Source of the DNA: Phycisphaerales bacterium
GTDB lineage: Bacteria > Planctomycetota > Phycisphaerae > Phycisphaerales > UBA1924
Direction of reading: 5' to 3'
DNA: 64,000 bases
Assembly: GCA_016709445.1 (NCBI GenBank)
Contig: JADJMV010000008.1
Span: forward strand, 193,406 to 257,405
In this document: positions 37,290 to 44,515 of the stretch, in pieces
How positions within the stretch are numbered: the first letter of the stretch is position 1
Layout of the letters: each line of letters opens with the position of its first letter
The notes under the pieces: model-generated
Databases searched by the model: none
Told to the model about the DNA's origin: nothing
The model's input: the letters and a program-made list of their open reading frames with translations, nothing else
Translations under genes and position numbers: made by a program

Positions 37290-38315
37290 ATGGAAGTTCT
37301 TGACCAAAGCGACATCGACGCACTGTTGGCAGCGGATGCCTCCCCAGCGGCCGAAGCCGACGACGGGAGCGTCGTCATATTCAGCCGCCACCGGCACGAT
37401 GAGGGGATCGAGGTCCGTCCCTACGACTTCAAGCGCCCAGAGCGTGTCAGCAAAGACCAGATGCGGGCGCTCCAGACGCTCCACGAGGCCTTCGCCCGGA
37501 ACTTCGGCGCCGCCCTCTCGGGGTTCCTCCGCACCATCGTGGAGGTCCGGGTCGCCACGTGCGAGCAGATGACCTACTCGGAATTCATCTCCGGTCTACC
37601 CAACCCCACCAGCTTCAACCTGATCGAATCCACGGCCCTCGAGGGCCAGATGTGCATGGAAATCAGCCCGCTGATCATTTACCCGATCATCGACCGGCTG
37701 CTCGGCGGCACGAGCCAGGACCTCTTCATCCCCCAGCGTCCGATGACCCTGATCGAGACCCGCCTGATCGGCAACGTCACCAAGCGGGGCCTCTCCGCAC
37801 TGGCCGAGGCCTGGGCCAGCGTCAAGGAGATGGAATTCACCATCGCCGCGACCGAAAGCAACCCGCAGCTCGTCCAGATCGTGCCGCCAAACGAGGTGGT
37901 CGTCGTGCTGGGCTTCGAACTCAAGACCAGCAGCCGTGCGGGCACCATGAACCTCTGCATCCCCTACAACGTCATCGAGCCGGTCGTGGAGGATCTGAGC
38001 GCCCAGAGCTGGTTCGCCGCCTCGAAGAGCCAGAAGTCCAAGACCGCCGAGGACCGGCTCGGGCGCGGGCTCCAGCGGGCATCGGTCACCGTCACCGGCC
38101 TGCTCGCCCAGACGACAATCACGATGCGGGAGCTGGCCACCCTCGCCCCCGGAGACCTCATCACGACCGAAGCCTGCGCCTCCGACCCCATCGCCCTGTG
38201 CGTGGAAGGGGAGCGTAAGTTCATGGCGGAGGTCGGCCAGTTCAAGGGCCGGACCGCACTCCGGATCATCGGGGCCCATCCGGGAGGGCGGACCGGAGTC
38301 AAACCCGGGGATTGA
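37290..38315 (+). CDS. fliM: Flagellar motor switch protein FliM
   Basis: A 341-residue FliM. The start at 37290 was chosen because it places the CheY-P-binding peptide (MEVLDQSDIDALLAAD) at the very N-terminus as in the family; the frame is open to an ATG at 37125 but the extra 55 residues look like leader sequence. The middle domain has SGFLRTIVEVRV, YSEFISGLPNPTSFN and GQMCMEISPLIIYPIIDRLLGG; the C-terminal part is the SpoA-like domain (TGLLAQTTITMRELATLAPGD). In the C-ring it binds phosphorylated CheY and FliG and sets rotation direction. It is the only flagellar gene in the window. Confidence 0.96.
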   Translation: MEVLDQSDIDALLAADASPAAEADDGSVVIFSRHRHDEGIEVRPYDFKRPERVSKDQMRALQTLHEAFARNFGAALSGFLRTIVEVRVATCEQMTYSEFISGLPNPTSFNLIESTALEGQMCMEISPLIIYPIIDRLLGGTSQDLFIPQRPMTLIETRLIGNVTKRGLSALAEAWASVKEMEFTIAATESNPQLVQIVPPNEVVVVLGFELKTSSRAGTMNLCIPYNVIEPVVEDLSAQSWFAASKSQKSKTAEDRLGRGLQRASVTVTGLLAQTTITMRELATLAPGDLITTEACASDPIALCVEGERKFMAEVGQFKGRTALRIIGAHPGGRTGVKPGD

Positions 38316-38341
38316 CCCCACACAGGCGGGAACGCTACAGT
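38312..38341 (+). promoter_or_regulatory. Putative promoter of the nusA leader/small RNA
   Basis: TTGACC (38312-38317) overlaps the fliM stop codon and is followed after 18 bases by TACAGT (38336-38341). This is a reasonable sigma-70-like pair and would start transcription near 38348, about 320 bases before nusA. It is based on box match only. Confidence 0.5.
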
Positions 38342-38347
38342 CAGGGG

Positions 38348-38594
38348 CAAGAAGCCGCGGCTGCGAACCGCCGCGGGGAAGGTGTTGGTGCATGATGGAA
38401 GCAGAGCGCCATCATGGTGGCTGATCAGGCGAGCAGGATGCTGCTCGCGCCGGCGTCCCGCGCCCCCGAGGGGCCGGGATGGACGGAGGGACCCCGCATG
38501 CGTTAAGCGGGGGGTCCATCTCGTCCGGCGGTTGGGCTCCCAACCGCCCGCGGCAGGCCACCGGCGTCGGATCGCTTGTGGCCTTTGTGTTTTT
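38348..38594 (+). ncRNA. Candidate structured RNA (nusA leader or independent small RNA)
   Basis: A stretch of about 247 bases between fliM and nusA with no credible coding frame but a string of strong inverted repeats on the plus strand. They are: CATGATGG/CCATCATG (38391-38416); an 8-bp stem GCGAGCAG/CTGCTCGC with GATG loop (38429-38448); CCCG-GCCCC/GGGGC-CGGG (38457-38478); a long compound stem 38481-38526 with GGACCCCGC pairing GCGGGG-GTCC; and GGCGGTTGGG/CCCAACCGCC (38527-38548). It ends in a terminator-like hairpin. I compared it by eye with RNase P, tmRNA, 6S and SRP RNA signatures and found no match. It could attenuate nusA-infB or be a separate RNA. Confidence 0.5.
38555..38594 (+). 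terminator. Terminator-like hairpin upstream of nusA
   Basis: AGGCCAC pairs with GTGGCCT across a 16-base loop and is followed by TTGTGTTTTT, a U-rich tract. It lies about 75 bases before the nusA start, where rho-independent termination would cut off the operon unless relieved. NusA itself stimulates such termination, so autoregulation is conceivable; that is inference. Confidence 0.55.
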
Positions 38595-38669
38595 GACGGT
38601 TGGCGAGAATCGGTGCCCGGGAATGAAGCCGGGCGACATCTAGACAATCTGAAATCGGGAGAGTCGAAC

Positions 38670-40079
38670 GTGAACACCACCGAGATGATGAGGATCCTGG
38701 ACTCCATCGCGAGAGATCGGAATATCGAGAAGTCGTTGCTCATCTCCGACCTCGAGCAGGCGATGGTCTCCGCCGCCCGGCGATACTTCAACACACTCGA
38801 TGCCGAGGAGTTCACCTGCACCCTCGATCCGCTCAGCGGTCAGATGGCCCTGCAACGCCACGGCGAGCCACTCGAGATGCCCCCCGAGGCCTTCGGGCGC
38901 ATCGCCGCCCAGACCTTCAAGCAGGTCATGATCCAGCGCTTCCGCGAGGACGAACGCAACAGCATCTTCGAGGAGTTCTCCAAGCGCGTCGGTGAGATCG
39001 TCGTCGGCGTCGCGCAGCGCTACGAGGGCGGGGCGCTCGTGGTCACCATCGACCGCGCCGAGGCCTTCATGCCTCGAAGCGAGCAGATCCCCGGCGAGCA
39101 GTTCCAGCCCGGCGACCGCGTCCGCTGCCTGCTCCTTGACGTCCGCGAGGTCGGCAGCCAGGTCAAGATCGTGCTCAGCCGGAGCCACCCCGACTTCATC
39201 AAGCGGCTCTTCGAGGTCGAGGTGCCCGAGGTCGCCGAGCGGATCATCGAGATCAAGGCCATGGCCCGCGAGGCCGGATACCGCACCAAAATCGCCGTCA
39301 GCTCGATCGACTCCAAGGTCGACGCCGTCGGTGCCTGCGTCGGCGTCCGCGGCAGCCGCATCAAGAACATCGTCGACGAGCTCAACGGTGAGAAGATCGA
39401 CATCGTGCGCTGGAACGAATCCAGCCAGATCCTCATCGCCAACGCGCTCAAGCCCGCCGAGGTCGCCGAGATCAGCCTCTGCTTCGAGCTCGGGCGGGCC
39501 ACCGTCGTCGTCCGCGACGACCAGCTCAGCCTCGCGATCGGCAAGCGTGGCCAGAACGTCCGCCTCGCCGCCCGCCTCACCGGCTGGGACGTCGACATCC
39601 TCACCCCCGAAGAATTCAACAAGGGCCTCGAGATCATGTCCGAGACGCTCCAGAGCGTCGAGGGCATCACCGAGGAGATGGTCGACCGGCTCGCCGCGCT
39701 CGGCATGGTCAGCGTCTTCGATATCGAGGAAGTCGGCATCGATGTCCTGATCTCCGAACTCGAGATCGAGCAGGACAAGGCCGACGTCATCCTCCGGGCC
39801 ACGGCCGAACGGGCCAAGGTCGTCGCCGAGCAGCAGCAGAAGGACAAGGAAGAGGCCGAGGCCCGCCGACGCAGCGAAGAGGAGGCCGCCCGGAGACTCC
39901 TCGACGGCGATCTCTCCGCGAGCGAGGGCAATGTCGACCCAGAGACCGCAGCCGCGGCCATCCTGGGCGCCGGCTCGCTCCCCCCGGCATCGCACAAGCC
40001 CGACGGGGAGGAGACCCCCAAGGCCGATGCCGAGGCGCGGGCCGCGGACATCCTCGGTGGGGGCTCGGGTTCGGCGTAA
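38670..40079 (+). CDS. nusA: Transcription termination/antitermination factor NusA
   Basis: A 469-residue protein. The GTG at 38670 is used because GGGAGAG lies about seven bases upstream and the N-terminal domain (MMRILDSIARDRNIEK) begins right after it. It has the RNAP-binding N-terminal domain, an S1 domain (GEIVVGVAQRYEGGALVV), KH1/KH2 domains (GACVGVRGSRIKNIVDEL and SLAIGKRGQNVRLAA) and a helix-hairpin-helix-like C-terminal repeat (VEGITEEMVDRLAALG), ending in a charged low-complexity tail. It modulates pausing, termination and antitermination. It is the first gene of the block running through infB, ylxP and rbfA. The usual upstream gene rimP is absent here. Confidence 0.96.
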   Translation: MNTTEMMRILDSIARDRNIEKSLLISDLEQAMVSAARRYFNTLDAEEFTCTLDPLSGQMALQRHGEPLEMPPEAFGRIAAQTFKQVMIQRFREDERNSIFEEFSKRVGEIVVGVAQRYEGGALVVTIDRAEAFMPRSEQIPGEQFQPGDRVRCLLLDVREVGSQVKIVLSRSHPDFIKRLFEVEVPEVAERIIEIKAMAREAGYRTKIAVSSIDSKVDAVGACVGVRGSRIKNIVDELNGEKIDIVRWNESSQILIANALKPAEVAEISLCFELGRATVVVRDDQLSLAIGKRGQNVRLAARLTGWDVDILTPEEFNKGLEIMSETLQSVEGITEEMVDRLAALGMVSVFDIEEVGIDVLISELEIEQDKADVILRATAERAKVVAEQQQKDKEEAEARRRSEEEAARRLLDGDLSASEGNVDPETAAAAILGAGSLPPASHKPDGEETPKADAEARAADILGGGSGSA

Positions 40080-40152
40080 AGCAAGTTCGCGGCGACGCCC
40101 GGTGGCGCAGCGGCGTGTCCGGAGATGGTGGTTCTGACGAGCGGAGTTTGGA

Positions 40153-42951
40153 TTGGCTAAGAGAGTCTTTGAAATCGCGAAAGAGCTGAACGTGGCCTCC
40201 AAGGCGATCGTCGAGAAGTGCCGCGCCGAGGGCATCTCCGAGGACGCCATCAAGAACCACATGTCCACCGTGTCCGCCGGCCTGGAGGCGACCATCCGGG
40301 AGTGGTTCAGCGAGGACACCTCGCAGCACACCGCCGTCGAGACCTCCCAAAAGGTCGACCTGGAAAAGGTCCGCGTCGCCAACAGACGCCGCGCCCGCGA
40401 GGGCGGTGCGCCCGAAGCCGATGACGGCGAGTCCGCCGTCGGCGTCGCGGCCCCGCCCGAGGAAGCCCCGCCCGAGCCGCCCGCCATCGTCGAGCCGCCC
40501 AAAGCCAGGCCGATCCCGATCCGGGCCAAGCCCCTCAGCCCCCCCGTGGTCGTCGAGCCGCCCCCGGCCGCCGAACCGGCCCCCGAAATCCCGGCGCCCG
40601 CCGAGCCCGAGACGGTCGAAGTCACCGCCGAGCCCGCCGCCCCGGCCGCCCCACCCGCCAGCCCGGCCCAGCCCGAGGTCTCGACCTCGACACCCCCCGG
40701 CGCCGCGCCGACCCCGGCGCCCATGAATGTCCCGGAGCGACCCAAGCACATCAAGCCGGCCGGGCCCCAACTCCAGGACCGCGCCCCCGTCCGCCTCAGC
40801 GGCCCCAAGGTGGTCCGGATCGAGGCGCCGGAGAACCTCGCCCCCCCACGCCCCGCCCGCAGCGACGGCGGCGCCGGCGGCTATGGCGGACGCCCCGCGG
40901 GCGACGGCGACGACCGGTCCAGAACCCCGCGACGCGGACCCACCGGAGCCCCCCCCGCCGGCGGCGCCGGCGCACCCAAGCGGCGCGAGGGCGCCGTCCC
41001 CTCGCGCCGACGCGGCGCCTCCGGCGAGGATTGGTCCGGGAGCAAGTTCACCGAGCAGGACCTCGCCGAGCGCGAGGCCCGCCTCCAACGCTCCGGCGGG
41101 TACCTCAAGATGCGCCGCCAGCAGGCCAAGCGCGCCACGCAGGGCGACCGCAACGCCGCCCCGGCCGTCGACGGCGGACGCGTCCGGATCGCCGCACCCC
41201 TCACCATCAAGGACCTCTCCGCCGCCACAGGCGTCAAGGGCGCCGACATCGTCAAACGCCTCTTCATGCAGGGCGTGATGGCCAACATCAACTCCGGCAT
41301 CGAGGCCGACAAGGCCCAGGAAATCATGCTCGACTGGGACATCGAGCTCGAAGTCGTGGAAGCCAAGAGCGCCGAGCAGCAGGTCAGCGAAGAATCGGAG
41401 CAACGCGACGTGGTCGATCAGCGTCCCCGCGGCCCCGTTGTCACGATCATGGGTCACGTCGACCACGGCAAGACCTCGCTGCTCGACCGGATCCGCCAGA
41501 CCAATGTCGCCTCCGGCGAGGCCGGCGGCATCACCCAGGCGACCAGCGCGTTCAAGGTCGCTGTGAGCGTCGGCAACGAGTCCAAGTACGTCGTGTTCGT
41601 CGACACCCCGGGCCACAAGGCCTTCACCGAGATGCGCTCCCGCGGAGCCACCATCACCGACATCGTCGTGCTGGTCGTCGCCGCCGACGACGGCGTCATG
41701 CCCCAGACGATCGAATCGATCACCCACGCCAAGGCCGCGGGCGTCCCGATCGTCGTCGCCCTCAACAAGGCCGACAAGCCCGAGGCGACGGACTCCAACA
41801 TCCAACGCATCCTCGGCCAGCTCGCCGAGCACGGCCTCAACTGCACCGAATGGGGCGGAGACACCGAGGTCATCCGCACCAGCGCCACCACCGGCATGGG
41901 CGTCCAGGACCTCCTCGACGTCCTTGATTACCAGGCCCAGCTCCTCGAACTCAAGGCCGACTTCGGCGGCCGCGCCCGCGGCACCGTCATCGAGTCCCGC
42001 GTCATCGAGGGTCGCGGCCCCGTGGCCAACATCCTCGTCCAGGAGGGCTGCCTCGCCGTCGGCGACTTCATCGTGGCCGGCCGGGCGTTCGGCCGCGTCC
42101 GAGACATCACCGACGACCGCGGCAACCGGCTCAAGGACGTCCTCCCCCCCTCGCCCGTGCAGGTCTCCGGGCTCGACGAGATCCCCGACGCCGGCGACCG
42201 CGTCTTCGTCGTCGACACCCTCAAGAAGGCCCAGCAGGCCGCCGAGCAGCGCCGCCAGCGTGACCGCGAGCAGCAGCTCGCCCAGCCCAAGGTCACGCTC
42301 AGCTCGCTGTTCAGCCAGATGTCCGAGAGCGAGGTCAAGGAGATCCTGATCGTCCTCAAGGCCGATGTCCAGGGCTCGGTCGACGTGCTCAAGCACGAGA
42401 TCGAGAGCGTCTCGACCGACGAGGTCAAGGTCCGCGTGCTCTCCTCCGCCGTCGGCGGCATCACCGAGAGCGATGTCCTGCTCGCCGAGGCCTCCAGCGC
42501 CATCATCGTCGGCTTCAACGTCATCCCCTCGGGCAAGGCACGCTCCCAGGCCGACGCCAAGAACGTCGAGATCCGAACCTACGACGTCATCTACCACATC
42601 ACCGAAGACGTCAAGAAGGCCGCGGAAGGCCTGCTCGAACCCGAGCTCCGCCAGGAGATCCTGGGTCACGCCGATGTCCGGCAGGTCTTCAAGATCACCC
42701 GCGTCGGCGCGATCGCGGGCTGCTACGTCACCGACGGCCACATCGAGCGCGACGCGCTCATCCGCGTCACCCGCGGCGACATCGTCATCGAGAACGACCG
42801 GAAGCTCTCGCAGCTCAAGCGATTCAAGGACGACCAGAAAGACGTGCGTGCCGGCATGGAGTGCGGCATGAAGATCGACGGATACGACGATATCAAGGAG
42901 GGCGACGTGCTCGAGTGCTACAAGAACATCCAGGTCAAGCGGGTGCTCTAG
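40153..42951 (+). CDS. infB: Translation initiation factor IF-2
   Basis: A 932-residue GTPase. The start is a TTG at 40153 with GGAG eight bases upstream, giving the standard IF2 N-terminal subdomain (AKRVFEIAKELNVASKAIVEK). A long Pro/Ala/Arg-rich linker of about 250 residues follows. The GTPase core has G1 GHVDHGKTSLLD, G3 DTPGHKAF and G4 NKAD; the switch segment reads GGITQATSAF instead of the more common GGITQHIGAY. Domains II, III and IV follow (KVRVLSSAVGGITESDVLLA in the C-terminal half). It places initiator tRNA in the P site. Downstream genes follow closely. Confidence 0.97.
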   Translation: MAKRVFEIAKELNVASKAIVEKCRAEGISEDAIKNHMSTVSAGLEATIREWFSEDTSQHTAVETSQKVDLEKVRVANRRRAREGGAPEADDGESAVGVAAPPEEAPPEPPAIVEPPKARPIPIRAKPLSPPVVVEPPPAAEPAPEIPAPAEPETVEVTAEPAAPAAPPASPAQPEVSTSTPPGAAPTPAPMNVPERPKHIKPAGPQLQDRAPVRLSGPKVVRIEAPENLAPPRPARSDGGAGGYGGRPAGDGDDRSRTPRRGPTGAPPAGGAGAPKRREGAVPSRRRGASGEDWSGSKFTEQDLAEREARLQRSGGYLKMRRQQAKRATQGDRNAAPAVDGGRVRIAAPLTIKDLSAATGVKGADIVKRLFMQGVMANINSGIEADKAQEIMLDWDIELEVVEAKSAEQQVSEESEQRDVVDQRPRGPVVTIMGHVDHGKTSLLDRIRQTNVASGEAGGITQATSAFKVAVSVGNESKYVVFVDTPGHKAFTEMRSRGATITDIVVLVVAADDGVMPQTIESITHAKAAGVPIVVALNKADKPEATDSNIQRILGQLAEHGLNCTEWGGDTEVIRTSATTGMGVQDLLDVLDYQAQLLELKADFGGRARGTVIESRVIEGRGPVANILVQEGCLAVGDFIVAGRAFGRVRDITDDRGNRLKDVLPPSPVQVSGLDEIPDAGDRVFVVDTLKKAQQAAEQRRQRDREQQLAQPKVTLSSLFSQMSESEVKEILIVLKADVQGSVDVLKHEIESVSTDEVKVRVLSSAVGGITESDVLLAEASSAIIVGFNVIPSGKARSQADAKNVEIRTYDVIYHITEDVKKAAEGLLEPELRQEILGHADVRQVFKITRVGAIAGCYVTDGHIERDALIRVTRGDIVIENDRKLSQLKRFKDDQKDVRAGMECGMKIDGYDDIKEGDVLECYKNIQVKRVL

Positions 42952-42975
42952 CCCCGGCACGGCGGGTCAGACGAC

Positions 42976-43359
42976 ATGGTCATCGGCGTGCTGCAGGTCG
43001 AGCTCCTTGTGCCCCACGCCGCCTCGCTCAAGGACAAGCGGAGCGTGGTGCGGTCGCTCAAGGACCGTCTCCACCGGGAACACCAGGTCTCGGTCGCCGA
43101 GGTCGCGGCCCAGGACGACATGCAGCTCGCCGTCCTCGGCATCGCCCTGGTCGCTGGCGACGGCCGACGCGTCGGCGAGGTCCTCGACCAGATCCTCGCC
43201 AAGCTCCGCGCCCTCCGCGACGCCGAACTCGGCGCCACCAGACGCCAATTGCTCCAGGGGCAGACGCCCGACGACCCCGACAGCCAGGACACCACCGACG
43301 CCGATGTTGCCGACGAACTCTTTGCCCGCATGAATGACCAGGGGGAGGACAGGCCTTGA
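42976..43359 (+). CDS. ylxP: DUF503 family protein (YlxP-like)
   Basis: A 127-residue small protein with the DUF503 signature MVIGVLQVELLVP, the LKDKRSVVRSLKDRL segment and VSVAEVAAQDDMQLAVLGIALV. In many bacteria the gene lies between infB and rbfA exactly as here, and it has been linked to ribosome maturation. A charged Asp/Gln-rich tail follows the domain. It starts 24 bases after infB and its stop overlaps the rbfA start, so translation is probably coupled. Confidence 0.93.
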   Translation: MVIGVLQVELLVPHAASLKDKRSVVRSLKDRLHREHQVSVAEVAAQDDMQLAVLGIALVAGDGRRVGEVLDQILAKLRALRDAELGATRRQLLQGQTPDDPDSQDTTDADVADELFARMNDQGEDRP

Positions 43360-43742
43360 GCCGACGGACCGAGAAGATCAGCGCCGCTGTACGACGCGCC
43401 CTGCAAGAGGTGCTCGCCCGAGGCCTCTCCGATCCGCGCGTGCGCGGGCTCATCACCATCACCGGAGTACGCGTCACCGAAGACCTCACCGTCGCCAAGG
43501 TCTCGGTCTCCGTGCTCCCCGCCGACCAACAAGAGCTCACGCTCCACGGGCTCCGCGCCGCCGCCGGCTTTCTCCGAAAGCAGATCCGCCCCGCCATCCC
43601 CATGCGACGCACACCCCTGATCGAGTTCCGACTCGACGAATCCATCAAACGCGAGGCCGCGGTGCTCGGGGCCCTCGAGGCCGTCCGCCGCGAACGCGAG
43701 GCCGCCGGACATCCCGCCGAAGAAGCGGAGCCGGCCTCATGA
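43356..43742 (+). CDS. rbfA: Ribosome-binding factor A
   Basis: A 128-residue KH-fold protein that matures the 30S subunit and assists cold adaptation. Family features are RTEKISAAVRRALQEVLARG, DPRVRGLITITGVRVTEDL and LRKQIRPAIPMRRTPLIEFRLDES (given here only in part). The start is a TTG at 43356 overlapping the ylxP stop (TTGA) and preceded by a strong GGGGGAGG ribosome-binding site, which is why this non-ATG start is preferred. Its own stop overlaps the ATG of the next gene. Confidence 0.95.
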   Translation: MSRRTEKISAAVRRALQEVLARGLSDPRVRGLITITGVRVTEDLTVAKVSVSVLPADQQELTLHGLRAAAGFLRKQIRPAIPMRRTPLIEFRLDESIKREAAVLGALEAVRREREAAGHPAEEAEPAS

Positions 43743-44515
43743 CCGGCCAGGATGCTGCACAGGCTCTCCGCACGCTCGTCGCCGACCTCGAACGGAAGCT
43801 CACGCCCGCCGCCCCCACCCCGGCGCCCCCGCCCGAAGGCGTGGCCCCACTCATCCACCTCCTCCTCTATTCCTTCATGCTCTGGGAGTCCTGCCCCGCC
43901 GAGGCCGAGCCCGCCCTCGGGCGGCTCTACGCCGCGATCATCGATCCGAATGAACTCCGCGTGGCCCTCCCCGAAGAGATCGCCGGCTGGCTCGCCAGGC
44001 GCGACAACGCCGCCCTCGATCTGGCCGCGCGATTGCGCGCCGTCCTGAACGACATCTACCGCCGGGAGCACCTCGTCTCCATCGACCGGCTCGCCTCCAC
44101 CTCCAAACGAGAAGCCCGCGAATACCTCGACTCCCTCGAGGGAATGCCCGCCTACGTCGCCGCCCGCGTCACGCTCCTCGGCTTCGGAGGCCACGCCGTC
44201 GCTACCGACGCCGCCCTGATCCTCCGCCTCGCCTCCGCAGGCGCAGTGGAGAACGGCTCCTCAACCCAGGACACCGAGCGGTGGCTCGAACGACAGATCC
44301 GCGCCAGCGACGCCGAACGCACCAACCTGCTCTTCGACGCCTGGCGTGACGTCCCCGCCGCAAAGCCCGCCAAGGCGCCCGCCCCCCGCGCCAAATCTTC
44401 GCGCTCGGAAGCCGCCCCCAAGGCGACCGAACGGCGCAAGCCCCAGAAGAGTGCGGGCCCCGCCCCACGCTCCGGGGCCCGCAAGACCTCGCGCCGCCCC
44501 AAAAAGGACTCCTGA
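43739..44515 (+). CDS. HhH-GPD/endonuclease III-like protein with basic tail
   Basis: A 258-residue protein starting at an ATG that overlaps the rbfA stop (ATGA). The central part resembles the helix-hairpin-helix glycosylase fold of endonuclease III: LDSLEGMPAYVAARVTLLGF corresponds to the HhH, and the Asp in AVATDAALILRL to the catalytic aspartate. The lyase lysine of the Nth HhH appears replaced (Tyr in GMPAYVA), and no 4Fe-4S cysteine cluster is present. A Pro/Ala/Lys/Arg-rich tail of about 60 residues follows, suitable for nucleic-acid contact. Its coupling to ribosome-maturation genes suggests a non-repair role or simple hitch-hiking. The fold assignment rests on motif resemblance only. 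Confidence 0.6.
   Translation: MTGQDAAQALRTLVADLERKLTPAAPTPAPPPEGVAPLIHLLLYSFMLWESCPAEAEPALGRLYAAIIDPNELRVALPEEIAGWLARRDNAALDLAARLRAVLNDIYRREHLVSIDRLASTSKREAREYLDSLEGMPAYVAARVTLLGFGGHAVATDAALILRLASAGAVENGSSTQDTERWLERQIRASDAERTNLLFDAWRDVPAAKPAKAPAPRAKSSRSEAAPKATERRKPQKSAGPAPRSGARKTSRRPKKDS

Noticed and set aside
38348..38594. Identity as RNase P, SRP or tmRNA
   Set aside because: A GGAAGCAG string recalls SRP RNA, but the surrounding tetraloop and symmetric-loop bases are missing, and no RNase P or tmRNA core motifs were found.
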